Source: Actinomadura flavalba DSM 45200 (lineage in GTDB: Bacteria > Actinomycetota > Actinomycetes > Streptosporangiales > Streptosporangiaceae). Taken from it: 64,000 bases of DNA. Both the position numbers and the translations under genes were made by a program. Below the pieces are notes generated by a model, which was not told the origin of the DNA, did no database searches, and worked only from the letters and a program-made list of their open reading frames with translations. Shown piece by piece: positions 33,817-41,597 of this stretch (its first letter is position 1; the number at the start of each line of letters is the position of its first letter). The DNA is taken from NCBI RefSeq assembly GCF_000374305.1, contig NZ_KB894094.1, forward strand, positions 1 to 64,000, read 5' to 3'.

Positions 33817-35619
33817 TCACCTTAGCGGGCGGCGGGGGCGGGGCGGCGCGGGCTCGTGCGGGGCGTAGGCGCGGTCGAGCCGTTCGCGCAGCGCCTCGGC
33901 GCCGTGCGTGGGGCACGTCCAGGTGCCGTCGAGTTCGACGAGCCGGGCGCCGGGGACGTCGATCCAGCGCAGGACGCACTCCATCTCCTCGGCGCCCGCC
34001 CCGCCGGACGCGGCCCCGGCGGGGATGCCGCCCGCGCCGTCGGCCAGCTCGGGCAGGACCGTCTCGGCGGTGGCGATGAGCGCGTCGACGTAGGGCCGGG
34101 GGTGCGCGCCGTGCGGGGCGGTGCCGGCGGCGGCCAGCCGTCCGTACCGGACGACGGCGATCTCCCAGCCGCCGCCGGGCGCGGGCCGGGCCGCGACCAG
34201 CTCGGCGCAGCCCGCCAGCGCGCCGAGCCGCTGCGCGCGGGCGGCGGAGCGGACGAACGCGGCGAGCCGGTCGCGCTGGGCGGCGGCCTCCTCGTAGCGC
34301 AGTTCGGCGGCGAGCCGGTCGATGCGGGCCTCGGCGGCGGCGACGACGGGCCGCACGTCGCCCGCCATGACCTTCGCGGCGGCGGCGGTGTGCGCGGTGT
34401 AGCTCTCGGCGGTCTCGTGGCCCTCGCACGGGGCTCCGCAGCGTCCCAGGTCGGCGAGGGCGCAGGTGCGGGCCGCGCCGCGCTCGATGAGCGGCAGCGT
34501 GAGCCGCTGCGTGCACTGCCGGAGCGGCACCGCCTCGTGCAGCGCCGCCATGGCCTCCTCCGCCTGGCGCCGCGACCCGATCGGGCCGAGGTAGGCGGTG
34601 TCGCCCGCGCGCAGCTCGCGGACGACCGACAGGCGCGGGAACGTCTCGTCGGTGAGCTTGAGCCAGACGGCCCGCTCGGGGAACTTCGACCTGCGGTTGT
34701 ACCGGGGCTTGTGCGCGGCGATGAGCCGCAGCTCGCGCACCTCGGCCTCCAGCGCGGTCGCGCACGGGATCGTGCGGACGTTCTCCGCGATGCCCACCAT
34801 CTCGCGGACGCGCGGGCGGGTCTCCGAGCCGGTGAAGTAGCTGCGGACGCGGGTGCGCAGGTCGCCGCTCTTGCCGACGTACAGCACCTCGCCGCGCTCG
34901 TCCTCGAACAGGTAGACGCCGGGGCCGCCGGGCACGGCGTCGGCCAGGTGCCGTTTGCGGCGCTGCTCGGGCGTGGGCGCCTTGGCGAAGCCGCGCAGCT
35001 CCTCCAGCGAGGTGACGCCGAACGACCCGGCGCGTTCCAGCAGGGCGTGCAGCACCTCGACGGTGGCGCGGGCGTCGGACAGCGCGCGGTGGTTGGGCTG
35101 CGTCGCGGCGCGGAAGTACCGGGCGAGCGTCTCCAGCTTGCAGTTGGGGACCTCGTCCCGGCCGAGCACGCGGCGGGCGAGATCGACGGTGTCGAGCACG
35201 GCGAACGGCGGCCAGGCGTGCCCGTGCTCGGCGCAGGCGGCCTTGAGGAACCCGACGTCGAACCGGGCGTTGTGCGCGACCAGGACCGTTCCGCGCGCGA
35301 ACTCCAGGAACGCGGGCAGCACCCGCTCGATCCGGGGCGCGGCGTAGACCATCTGCGTCGTGATGCCGGTCAGCGCGGTGATGAACGGCGGGATCGGCCC
35401 GCCCGGGTCGACGAGCGTCCCGAGTTCGCCCAGCTCGACGCCGCCGCGCACCTTCACCGCGCCGATCTCGGTGATGGCCGAGTCGGCGGGCGATCCGCCG
35501 GTGGTCTCCAGGTCGACCACGACGAACGTGACCTCGGCCAGCGGCGTGCCGATCTCCTCCAAGGTCCCCTGGACGGCACCCGGACCCGCGAAACCGCCCC
35601 CGACACTCCCTGACACCAT
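33817..35619 (-). CDS. DEDDh exonuclease fused to a GIY-YIG (UvrC/Cho-like) endonuclease
   Basis: A 600-residue fusion. Residues about 30-190 form a DnaQ-type 3'-5' exonuclease (VVVDLETTGGSP; NARFDVGFL; NHRALSDARATVEVL). From about 235 a GIY-YIG nuclease domain follows (GPGVYLFEDERGEVLYVGKSGDLRTRVRSYF), then a UVR-like helical pair (AELRYEEAAAQRDRLAAF) and cysteine-containing segments. It corresponds to M. tuberculosis Rv2191 between pimB and trpD. A role in nucleotide excision or other DNA repair is likely. The ATG at 35619 is chosen because upstream codons lie in the repeat region. Confidence 0.88.
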   Translation of the reverse strand: MVSGSVGGGFAGPGAVQGTLEEIGTPLAEVTFVVVDLETTGGSPADSAITEIGAVKVRGGVELGELGTLVDPGGPIPPFITALTGITTQMVYAAPRIERVLPAFLEFARGTVLVAHNARFDVGFLKAACAEHGHAWPPFAVLDTVDLARRVLGRDEVPNCKLETLARYFRAATQPNHRALSDARATVEVLHALLERAGSFGVTSLEELRGFAKAPTPEQRRKRHLADAVPGGPGVYLFEDERGEVLYVGKSGDLRTRVRSYFTGSETRPRVREMVGIAENVRTIPCATALEAEVRELRLIAAHKPRYNRRSKFPERAVWLKLTDETFPRLSVVRELRAGDTAYLGPIGSRRQAEEAMAALHEAVPLRQCTQRLTLPLIERGAARTCALADLGRCGAPCEGHETAESYTAHTAAAAKVMAGDVRPVVAAAEARIDRLAAELRYEEAAAQRDRLAAFVRSAARAQRLGALAGCAELVAARPAPGGGWEIAVVRYGRLAAAGTAPHGAHPRPYVDALIATAETVLPELADGAGGIPAGAASGGAGAEEMECVLRWIDVPGARLVELDGTWTCPTHGAEALRERLDRAYAPHEPAPPRPRRPLR

Positions 35620-35675
35620 GCGGCAGACGCTAGAGCAGCCCTCCGACAGAACAAGCGGAAACGGCTCCCCTCCCC

Positions 35676-35887
35676 GCACCAACACGCGAACCCCGCCGGG
35701 TAAGCGCCGCACCAACACGCGAACCCCACCCGGTCACGGCCACACCAACACGCGAACCCCACCCGGTCACGGCCGCACCGACACACGAACCCGGCCGGTC
35801 AGGGCCCGCGCCGACACGCGACCCTGCCGGGCCAGGCGTATACACGCGAACCCCGCCGGTCAGGGCCCGCACCGCCACAGAGGGCAT
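35676..35887. repeat. 33-bp tandem repeat array, about 7 copies
   Basis: Units containing GCACCAACACGCGAACCCC start at 35676, 35709, 35742, 35775, 35808, about 35836 and 35869. The period is 33 bp except for one 28-bp unit; copies grow more diverged toward the right. The array lies just upstream of the nuclease gene's start. The 504-bp gap from 35620 to 36123 otherwise holds only the inverted repeat and a duplicated 14-mer. Confidence 0.85.
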
Positions 35888-35951
35888 GATCCTCCGGACC
35901 GAAGGGAGGATGATCATGCCCTCTGTGGCGGTGCCAAAAGGGGCCCTGACC
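35858..35951. repeat. Long imperfect inverted repeat
   Basis: Left arm 35858-35895 pairs with right arm 35905-35951 around a 9-nt loop. The core GATCATGCCCTCTGTGGCGG matches perfectly; a 3-nt and a 6-nt insertion interrupt the right arm, and the outer ends (GGTCAGGGCCC and its complement) pair again. The left arm includes the last unit of the tandem repeat array. Confidence 0.85.
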
Positions 35952-36123
35952 CCGCCGCGACGAAGTCGCGGCCATAAACAGCCTCGCGGCCATAAACTGA
36001 GATGATCGAAACGAGCGGACCGGCACCGGCGCACGGCGGTGCCCGAACAGGGAGTCAGTCATCGACGGCCCGGAACCGGCGGAACGGCTGGAGCTGCCGC
36101 TGCCCGAGGCGGTCCGGCAGCGG

Positions 36124-37371
36124 GTGGTGGAGCATGCCGCCGAAGTGCTCGGCGTGCTCCCGCCGGACGAGGTGCCCGGGGCGCTGCGGCCGTTCGCCCG
36201 GTTCGACCGGCGCAAGCGCGCCAAGCTCGCCGGGCCGAAGATCGCGGCGGTGCTGGAGCGCGACGGCGGGTTCCGCGAGCGGGTCGCCGAGGCGCTGCGC
36301 GGCGTCCAGCCGGAGCTGGTCGCCGCCGTCCAGGAGGGGCACGCCCCGCCGGCCGCCGATCCGGTGGAGGTCGCGGGGCTGGCGTACCTGCTGCGTCCTC
36401 CGGGCTGGACGCGGGCGGTGCACACGGCGCGGACGGAGCTGGAGCGCCGGGCCGCGCTGACGGTGGAGCAGGAGGCCGAGCGGGCGGTCGCGGCGCTGCG
36501 CGCGGAGCTGGCGGCGGAGAAGGCCGTGCGGACGGGCGAGGTCGCCCGGCTGCGGGCCGAGCTGCGCGCCGTCAAGGACGAGAACGCCGAGCTGCGCCGC
36601 AAGGTGCACGACGCCCGCACCCGGATGAAGGCGGCGCGCGCGGACGCCGAGCACGCCGGGCGGCAGGTGCCGGGCGCCGAGCTGGACGCGGCGCGCGAGG
36701 CGGCCGCGGCGCTGGAGAAGGAGCTGCGCCGCACGCGGGCGCGCGCCGAGCGCGCGGAGGCGGCGGCCGAGGCGACGCGCCGGGCGGCCCGGGAGGGCCG
36801 CAACGTGGACGACATGCGGCTGCGGATGCTGGTGGACACCCTGGTCGACGCGGCGCAGGGCGTGCGGCGGGAGCTGGCGCTGCCGTCCACGATCGGGCGT
36901 CCGGCGGACGCGGTCGCGGCGCAGGAGCCGGCGGTGGGCCGGGCCGTCCCCGACGGCGACCCGCACCTGCTGGACCGGCTGGTGGCGCTGCCGCAGGTGC
37001 ACCTGGTGATCGACGGCTACAACGTCACCAAGTCGGGTTACGGCGAGCTGCCGCTGGCCGACCAGCGGTCGCGGCTGCTGTCGGGCCTGGGCGGGCTGGC
37101 CGCGCAGACGCGCGCGGAGGTGACGTGCGTGTTCGACGGTGCCGAGCTGGACGCGCCCGTCCCGGCGTTCGCGCCGCGCGGGGTGCGGGTGCGGTTCAGC
37201 GCGGCGGGCACGACGGCGGACGAGCTGATCGGGGAGCTGGTGCGGGCGGAGCCGCCGGGCCGTCCCGTCGTCGTGGTGTCGACCGACGGCGAGGTCGCGG
37301 CGGCGGCGCGGCGGGCGGGCGCGCGGCCGGTGCCGTCGGCGCTGCTGCTGCGCCGCCTCGGCCGTTCTTGA
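36124..37371 (+). CDS. NYN-domain (PIN-like) RNase with coiled coil; true start uncertain
   Basis: At least 415 residues from the first in-frame GTG. N-terminal region (VLPPDEVPGALRPFARFDRRKRAKLAGPKIA), then a long Arg/Glu-rich coiled coil (about 100-230), and a C-terminal NYN nuclease domain (about 280-410) with HLVIDGYNVTKSGYG, TCVFDG and VVVVSTDGEVAAAA acidic strands. NYN proteins cleave RNA. Homologues begin about 20 residues earlier, and the frame upstream (36061-36123) encodes the matching LELPLPEAVRQRVV, but no ATG, GTG or TTG occurs there before the stop at 35998. GGGAG (36050-36054) is well placed before an ATC at 36061. Confidence 0.8.
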   Translation: MVEHAAEVLGVLPPDEVPGALRPFARFDRRKRAKLAGPKIAAVLERDGGFRERVAEALRGVQPELVAAVQEGHAPPAADPVEVAGLAYLLRPPGWTRAVHTARTELERRAALTVEQEAERAVAALRAELAAEKAVRTGEVARLRAELRAVKDENAELRRKVHDARTRMKAARADAEHAGRQVPGAELDAAREAAAALEKELRRTRARAERAEAAAEATRRAAREGRNVDDMRLRMLVDTLVDAAQGVRRELALPSTIGRPADAVAAQEPAVGRAVPDGDPHLLDRLVALPQVHLVIDGYNVTKSGYGELPLADQRSRLLSGLGGLAAQTRAEVTCVFDGAELDAPVPAFAPRGVRVRFSAAGTTADELIGELVRAEPPGRPVVVVSTDGEVAAAARRAGARPVPSALLLRRLGRS

Positions 37372-37511
37372 TCACCTCACGTGACGAAACGCTCACCCTC
37401 GTAGGACATTGCTCGCCAAAACTCCGCTTTAGTGATGAATCGGTTGTGAGAGGTGTGGGGTCTCGCTAGGGTCAGCGGCTGATGACCTGGACGAGAGGGG
37501 CGTAACGGACC

Positions 37512-38561
37512 GTGGCCGACGATCTCACCGGGACCTCCGCGCAGCGGAGCATGCGGGGCGTTCTCCCGGGGCGCGGGACGTCCCGCCGCCTGACCGCCGC
37601 CGCCTGCCTCACGGTCGCCGTGTCGCTGCCGCTGCCGCTCGTGGCGGTGCCCGCGCACGCCGAGCCGAGGCCGACCGCCGCGCAGACGCGCAAGAAGCTC
37701 ACGAAGCTGAACGAGCAGGTCGAGCAGCTCGTCGAGCAGTACAACCAGGCGACCGAGCGCCTGAAGGCGGCGAAGAAGAAGTACGAGGCGGCCAAGAAGG
37801 CCAACGCCGCCGAGAAGAAGACGTTCGAGCAGCAGCGCAAGAACCTCGCCGAGATGGCCGCCGCCGCCTACAAGCAGGGCGACGCGGGCGAGGTCGCCGG
37901 GCTCGTCAGCGCCGACGACCCGCAGGTCGTGCTCGACCAGCGGGCGATCATCGGCCACCTGTCGCGCAACCGCGACGCGCAGCTCAACCAGTACGTCGTC
38001 GCCGCCCAGCGCCTCAAGCGCGACGAGGCGCAGGCCAAGGCGGCCTACGACGACGTGCGCAAGAAGGCCGACGACCTGCGCGGCAAGAAGAAGACGGTCG
38101 ACGCGTCGATCGCCAAGCAGAAGAAGCTCCTGGCCCGCCTCGGCGAGCGCCCCGCCACCCCCGGTTCCGGCGGCGGCACCGGCGGCAGCTACAGCGGCCC
38201 CGCCAGCGGCTCGGCCCGCGCGGCGCTGAACTTCGCCTACGCCCAGCTCGGCAAGCCCTACGTCTACGGCGCCGCGGGACCGAGCTCCTACGACTGCTCG
38301 GGCCTGACGATGCGCGCCTGGGGCGCGGCCGGGGTCAACATCACCCGGACGACGAACACGCAGTGGGCCGCGACCAAGAAGATCGACAAGTCCGCCCTCC
38401 AGCCCGGCGACCTGGTCTTCTTCCGCAGCCTGGGCCACGTCGGCATGTACGTGGGCGGCGGCAAGATGATCCACGCCCCCCGGACGGGCAAGAACGTCGA
38501 GATCGTCAGCATCACCTCGGGCTACTACCTGAGCACGTACTACGGCTCCACCCGTCCCTGA
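37512..38561 (+). CDS. Secreted NlpC/P60 peptidoglycan endopeptidase (RipA-like)
   Basis: A 349-residue cell-wall hydrolase. Signal peptide about 1-50 (RRLTAAACLTVAVSLPLPLVAVPAHA), two long Lys/Ala/Glu-rich coiled-coil segments (about 55-210), a Gly/Ser linker, and a C-terminal NlpC/P60 domain with catalytic Cys in YDCSGLTMRAWG, His in GHVGMYVGGGKMIHAP. It cleaves stem peptides; the coiled coil probably inhibits or localises the enzyme as in RipA-type proteins. Start GTG at 37512, with AGAGGGG somewhat far upstream. Followed by a textbook terminator. Confidence 0.92.
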   Translation: MADDLTGTSAQRSMRGVLPGRGTSRRLTAAACLTVAVSLPLPLVAVPAHAEPRPTAAQTRKKLTKLNEQVEQLVEQYNQATERLKAAKKKYEAAKKANAAEKKTFEQQRKNLAEMAAAAYKQGDAGEVAGLVSADDPQVVLDQRAIIGHLSRNRDAQLNQYVVAAQRLKRDEAQAKAAYDDVRKKADDLRGKKKTVDASIAKQKKLLARLGERPATPGSGGGTGGSYSGPASGSARAALNFAYAQLGKPYVYGAAGPSSYDCSGLTMRAWGAAGVNITRTTNTQWAATKKIDKSALQPGDLVFFRSLGHVGMYVGGGKMIHAPRTGKNVEIVSITSGYYLSTYYGSTRP

Positions 38562-38588
38562 CGGAACCTTTGCCCGCAAGGGCGTCAC

Positions 38589-38614
38589 GACCCCCGGGAA
38601 TTAGCCCGGGGGTC
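38589..38614 (+). terminator. Intrinsic terminator of the NlpC/P60 gene
   Basis: A perfect 10-bp stem (38589-38598 with 38605-38614), AATTAG loop, followed by TTGTCGTT. Confidence 0.85.
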
Positions 38615-38664
38615 TTGTCGTTGACCCGGGTACGACACACGAGCCCGGTGTCTTTGCAGGTGGT

Positions 38665-38692
38665 TTGCCTCTTGGTGGCTCTCGGGTAGTGT
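38665..38692 (+). promoter_or_regulatory. Promoter for the riboswitch leader
   Basis: TTGCCT (38665-38670) and TAGTGT (38687-38692) are spaced 16 bp apart, a good HrdB-type pair. Transcription from about 38699 would make a leader of about 740 nt carrying both riboswitches. Confidence 0.55.
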
Positions 38693-38827
38693 GTGGGTAC
38701 TCGCGGTACTTTCCAGGTACCCGTCGCGCGGTGTCCGCCCAGGACCCGCACCTGCCAATGTCGAACGCCGTACGCATCCGCGAAGCCTCGCGGCACGGGG
38801 TCTCATCACATCCCAGCGGCACGGCGA

Positions 38828-38992
38828 ACGCCGAACCCACATCCGTGGGACCGGGGACCCAACCGCCGGGTCCGGACACCGTCCGGACGCCCGGCACGGG
38901 GTGAATCGGTGACCGGGACCGACGTCCGCGTCCGGAACCGCACCGTAGGGCCGACTTCCAGGCCCGAATCCGTCAGCTAACCCGGCAGGCGT
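38828..38992 (+). promoter_or_regulatory. c-di-AMP riboswitch (ydaO/yuaA type), copy 1
   Basis: The conserved blocks of the ydaO aptamer occur in order: ACGCC pairing element (38828-38832), CGGGGACCCA near 38852-38861, GGGGTGAATCGG (38898-38909), GTAGGG (38945-38950), CCGAATCCGTCAGCTAACC (38964-38982) and the closing GGCGT (38988-38992). In actinomycetes this class controls cell-wall hydrolases in response to c-di-AMP. Here no intact gene follows directly; a decayed reading frame begins at 39011. Confidence 0.85.
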
Positions 38993-39010
38993 CTGGAAGA
39001 AGGAGCGATT

Positions 39011-39139
39011 CTGTCCAGCAGAGCGGTATCCAGCCCACTCCCCCGCCCGGCGCACGGCGCCGGCGCCACGACCCCACGAGCGGCACACGCCGACACGCTG
39101 AAGGGCTCCGCGCCACAGGCGCCACCGACAGCACGGTGA
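39011..39139 (+). pseudogene. Possible decayed leader ORF behind riboswitch 1
   Basis: AAGGAG (39000-39005) is followed five bases later by CTG TCC, aligning with SD-ATG TCC behind riboswitch 2. The frame runs 42 codons to a TGA at 39137 and contains PRAAHA, a signal-peptidase-like end, but no hydrophobic core. The start has the form of an ATG-to-CTG change. It may be the remnant of a second riboswitch-controlled secreted protein, or not coding at all. The remainder to 39277 shows only a 7-bp hairpin (39145-39162). Confidence 0.3.
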
Positions 39140-39277
39140 GGGCCGTGCGGCCCGAGCCGCACCCCCTCCCCTCCGGAGCCGTCCGCCCCCTCTGACGCGG
39201 ACCTCCCCGCCTCCCAGCGGCCCCCAGCGGCCCGGAGGCTCCGACAGACCCTGACCACGAGCGCGCAGCGCGCGCTC

Positions 39278-39417
39278 GCCGCCTAATCACGCACGTCCGC
39301 GCCGTTCAGGCGCCGTGCGGAGCCGGGGACCCACGCGTTCCACGGGGTGAATCGGCCTGTCCGCAGGCCGTAGGGCAGCTTCCACGCCCGAACCCGACAG
39401 CTAACCCGGTAGGCGGC
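39278..39417 (+). promoter_or_regulatory. c-di-AMP riboswitch (ydaO/yuaA type), copy 2
   Basis: P1 pairs GCCGCCT (39278-39284) with AGGCGGC (39411-39417). Between them are GGGGACCCA (39325-39333), GGGGTGAATCGG (39344-39355), GTAGGG (39370-39375) and CCCGAACCCGACAGCTAACC ending near 39405. The ATG of the CHAP-domain gene is 21 nt downstream. A c-di-AMP-controlled cell-wall hydrolase is the standard arrangement. Confidence 0.92.
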
Positions 39418-39438
39418 ATGGAAGCGAGGAGACTCAGC

Positions 39439-40239
39439 ATGTCCGGTACCACCCGTAAGCACACCCCGCTCGCCGTCGCTCTCCGCGTCACCGGCACCCT
39501 CGCCGCGAGCGCCGTCTTCCTCGGCACCGCCGGCACCGCCGCGCACGCCGCCCTGCCGATCCCGGGCCAGGACGCCCCGGCCGGCGGCGCCCTGTCCGCC
39601 GCCGGTGCGGCCGTCGCCCCCAAGGGCCTGACCGTTCCCGAGCAGGTCCAGGCGCCCGAGGCCCCGGCCGACGAGCCCGAGTCGGCGCCCGCCGAGCCGC
39701 AGCGCGGCGACGCCGCCGACGGCAAGGTCGACGCCCCGCGCGAGGCGAAGAAGGGCACCGCGCAGGACGCCATCGCCAAGGCCCGCTCGCAGGTCGGCAT
39801 CCGCGAGAACGGCTCGGGCAACACCAAGTTCTCGAGCTGGTACGCGGGCACCGACCGCGCCAAGGAGACCGTCGACCGTGACGGCGGCCACATCAACGCC
39901 TACAAGAAGGCCGCGTGGTGCTCCATGTTCGTCTCCTGGGTCGGCGAAGAGCTCGGCATGCAGAAGGACTTCGGCTCCGACGCCTGGACCGTCCAGCACG
40001 CCAAGTACTTCCAGAAGCAGGACCGCTGGGGCACCAAGCCCAAGCCCGGCGCGGTCGTGTTCTTCAACTGGAAGGGCTCCAAGTCCGTCAGCTCGATCGT
40101 CCACGTCGGCATGGTCGTCAAGGACAACGGCAACGGCACGGTGAAGACCATCGAGGGCAACACCGACAACGCCGTCAAGGAGCGCACCCGCAAGACGTCG
40201 CAGATCGTCGGCTACGGCTACCCCGAGTACGCCAAGTGA
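39439..40239 (+). CDS. Secreted CHAP-domain peptidoglycan hydrolase
   Basis: A 266-residue exported enzyme. Signal peptide about 1-38 (VALRVTGTLAASAVFLGTAGTAAHA), a Pro/Ala/Glu-rich linker, then a CHAP amidase/endopeptidase domain (about 110-266): RSQVGIRENGSGNTKF, catalytic Cys in AWCSMFVSWVGEELG, His in SIVHVGMVVKDNG and the third residue in IEGNTDN. The ATG at 39439 has GAGGAG eight bases upstream; an earlier in-frame ATG at 39418 overlaps the riboswitch stem. Control by the riboswitch 21 nt upstream ties it to c-di-AMP and cell-wall stress or spore germination. Confidence 0.92.
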   Translation: MSGTTRKHTPLAVALRVTGTLAASAVFLGTAGTAAHAALPIPGQDAPAGGALSAAGAAVAPKGLTVPEQVQAPEAPADEPESAPAEPQRGDAADGKVDAPREAKKGTAQDAIAKARSQVGIRENGSGNTKFSSWYAGTDRAKETVDRDGGHINAYKKAAWCSMFVSWVGEELGMQKDFGSDAWTVQHAKYFQKQDRWGTKPKPGAVVFFNWKGSKSVSSIVHVGMVVKDNGNGTVKTIEGNTDNAVKERTRKTSQIVGYGYPEYAK

Positions 40240-40268
40240 CCGATGACCCGGGCCGTCCCACCGGCTCG

Positions 40269-40274
40269 TAGGAT
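40269..40274 (+). promoter_or_regulatory. Leaderless-type -10 box of the HExxH protease gene
   Basis: TAGGAT ends 7 nt before the ATG at 40282; no ribosome-binding site is present. Confidence 0.45.
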
Positions 40275-40281
40275 CGCCCGC

Positions 40282-41514
40282 ATGAGCGATCCCGGACGCG
40301 GAGCCCCGCGGCCGGCGCCACCCGCCTCCCGGCGGACCGGCGCCCTGGCCGCGGGGCTCTGCGTCGTGCTGGCCCTGCTCGGCGCGGCGGCGTTCGCCGT
40401 GCTGCGGCCCGGGGCCGCGCCGTCCGGGGCGCCCGGGGAGGACGCCGTCGGCGCGCTGCTGGAGCGGCGGGCGGCGGCCGTCGCGCGCGGCGACCGGGCG
40501 GCGTTCCTCGACACGGTGACGCCCGCGCTGCGCGCGCCGGAGGGGCGGGTGTTCGACAACCTGCGGCGGATGCCGCTGGACGCCTGGCGCGAGCGGTTCG
40601 CCGGGTTCGGGGACGTCGCGCCGTCCGGCGAGGCGAGCGTGCGCGTGACCGTCCGGCACCGGCTGCGCGGCTTCGACCGGGCCGAGACCGGCCGGGAGCG
40701 GACGCTGCGGCTCACCTGGCACGACGGCGGCTGGCGCGTCTCCGGCAGCGGCGCCGGGGACGATCCGGAGATCTGGGACGGCGGCCCGCTGCGGGTCGTG
40801 ACCGGCGCGGCGAGCCTGGTGATCGGCGACGCCCCCGAAGTGGCCGAGATCTCCCGGCGGCTGGACGCCGCCGAGCCCGTCGTGACGTCCGTCACCGGAC
40901 GCGGGTGGGCGCGGACGTCGGTCGCGCTGGCACCCGCGCGCCCGGCCGTGGCCCGCGCGCTCGCGGGGTCGTCGTCCCCGGACCTGACCCGCATCGCCGC
41001 CCTGGCGACCGTCGCCCCCGGCGTCGACGGCGGCCGGGGCGCCGACCGCGTCGTGGTCTCCCCCGGCACCTTCACCCGCCTCACCGCCACCGGCCGCGAC
41101 GTCGTCCTCACCCACGAGCTCACCCACGTCGCCCTGGACGCCGCCCGCGACACCCGCACCCCGATGTGGCTCATCGAGGGCCTGGCCGACCACGTGGGCT
41201 ACAAACGCGCGAACCTCGGCGTCCGCGAGGCCGCCGCCGAACTCCGCGCGGACGTCCGCGCGGGCCGCGTCCCGTCGGCCCTGCCGGACGCGGCGGCCTT
41301 CTCCGCCTCGTCCGACCGCCTGACGCAGGCGTACCAGGAGTCCTGGCTCGCCTGCCGGATGATCGCCCGAGACCACGGCGAAAAGATCCTGCTCCACCTC
41401 TACCGCACGGCAGGCCGCACCTCCGAGTCAGCCGCCCTCCGCTCCACCCTCGGCCTCTCGCTCTCCCGCTTCACGGCCCAATGGCGCACCGAACTCCGGC
41501 GCGAACTGGGTTGA
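40282..41514 (+). CDS. Exported gluzincin-type metalloprotease
   Basis: A 410-residue protein with an N-terminal anchor (GALAAGLCVVLALLGAAAFAVL) and a long outer region. The zinc motif HELTHVALDA with the downstream Glu in WLIEGLADHVGY gives the HExxH-x(n)-E gluzincin pattern, so a peptidase is likely; the specific family is not certain. The first 180 outer residues resemble an NTF2-like or lipoprotein-type domain (RAAAVARGDRAAFLDTVTPALR). Starts at ATG 40282 and sits between two other envelope proteases on the same strand. Confidence 0.78.
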   Translation: MSDPGRGAPRPAPPASRRTGALAAGLCVVLALLGAAAFAVLRPGAAPSGAPGEDAVGALLERRAAAVARGDRAAFLDTVTPALRAPEGRVFDNLRRMPLDAWRERFAGFGDVAPSGEASVRVTVRHRLRGFDRAETGRERTLRLTWHDGGWRVSGSGAGDDPEIWDGGPLRVVTGAASLVIGDAPEVAEISRRLDAAEPVVTSVTGRGWARTSVALAPARPAVARALAGSSSPDLTRIAALATVAPGVDGGRGADRVVVSPGTFTRLTATGRDVVLTHELTHVALDAARDTRTPMWLIEGLADHVGYKRANLGVREAAAELRADVRAGRVPSALPDAAAFSASSDRLTQAYQESWLACRMIARDHGEKILLHLYRTAGRTSESAALRSTLGLSLSRFTAQWRTELRRELG

Positions 41515-41597
41515 CTGCCCTCTGATCACCATGCCGCTAGGGCGGGGGGCCAGAAGGCGCCACACTGGATCTTCGCAGGGACGGGAGGAAGCCAGCG

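Noticed and set aside
35454-35786. Minus-strand frame with 11-residue Cys/Trp-rich repeats over the tandem array
   Set aside because: The periodicity comes from the 33-bp DNA repeat; the frame overlaps the nuclease start and has no ribosome-binding site.
36039-37469. GTG at 36039 as the start of a separate protein over the NYN gene
   Set aside because: Its frame gives low-complexity Gly/Arg/Ala sequence with no family resemblance and runs through the NYN domain out of frame.
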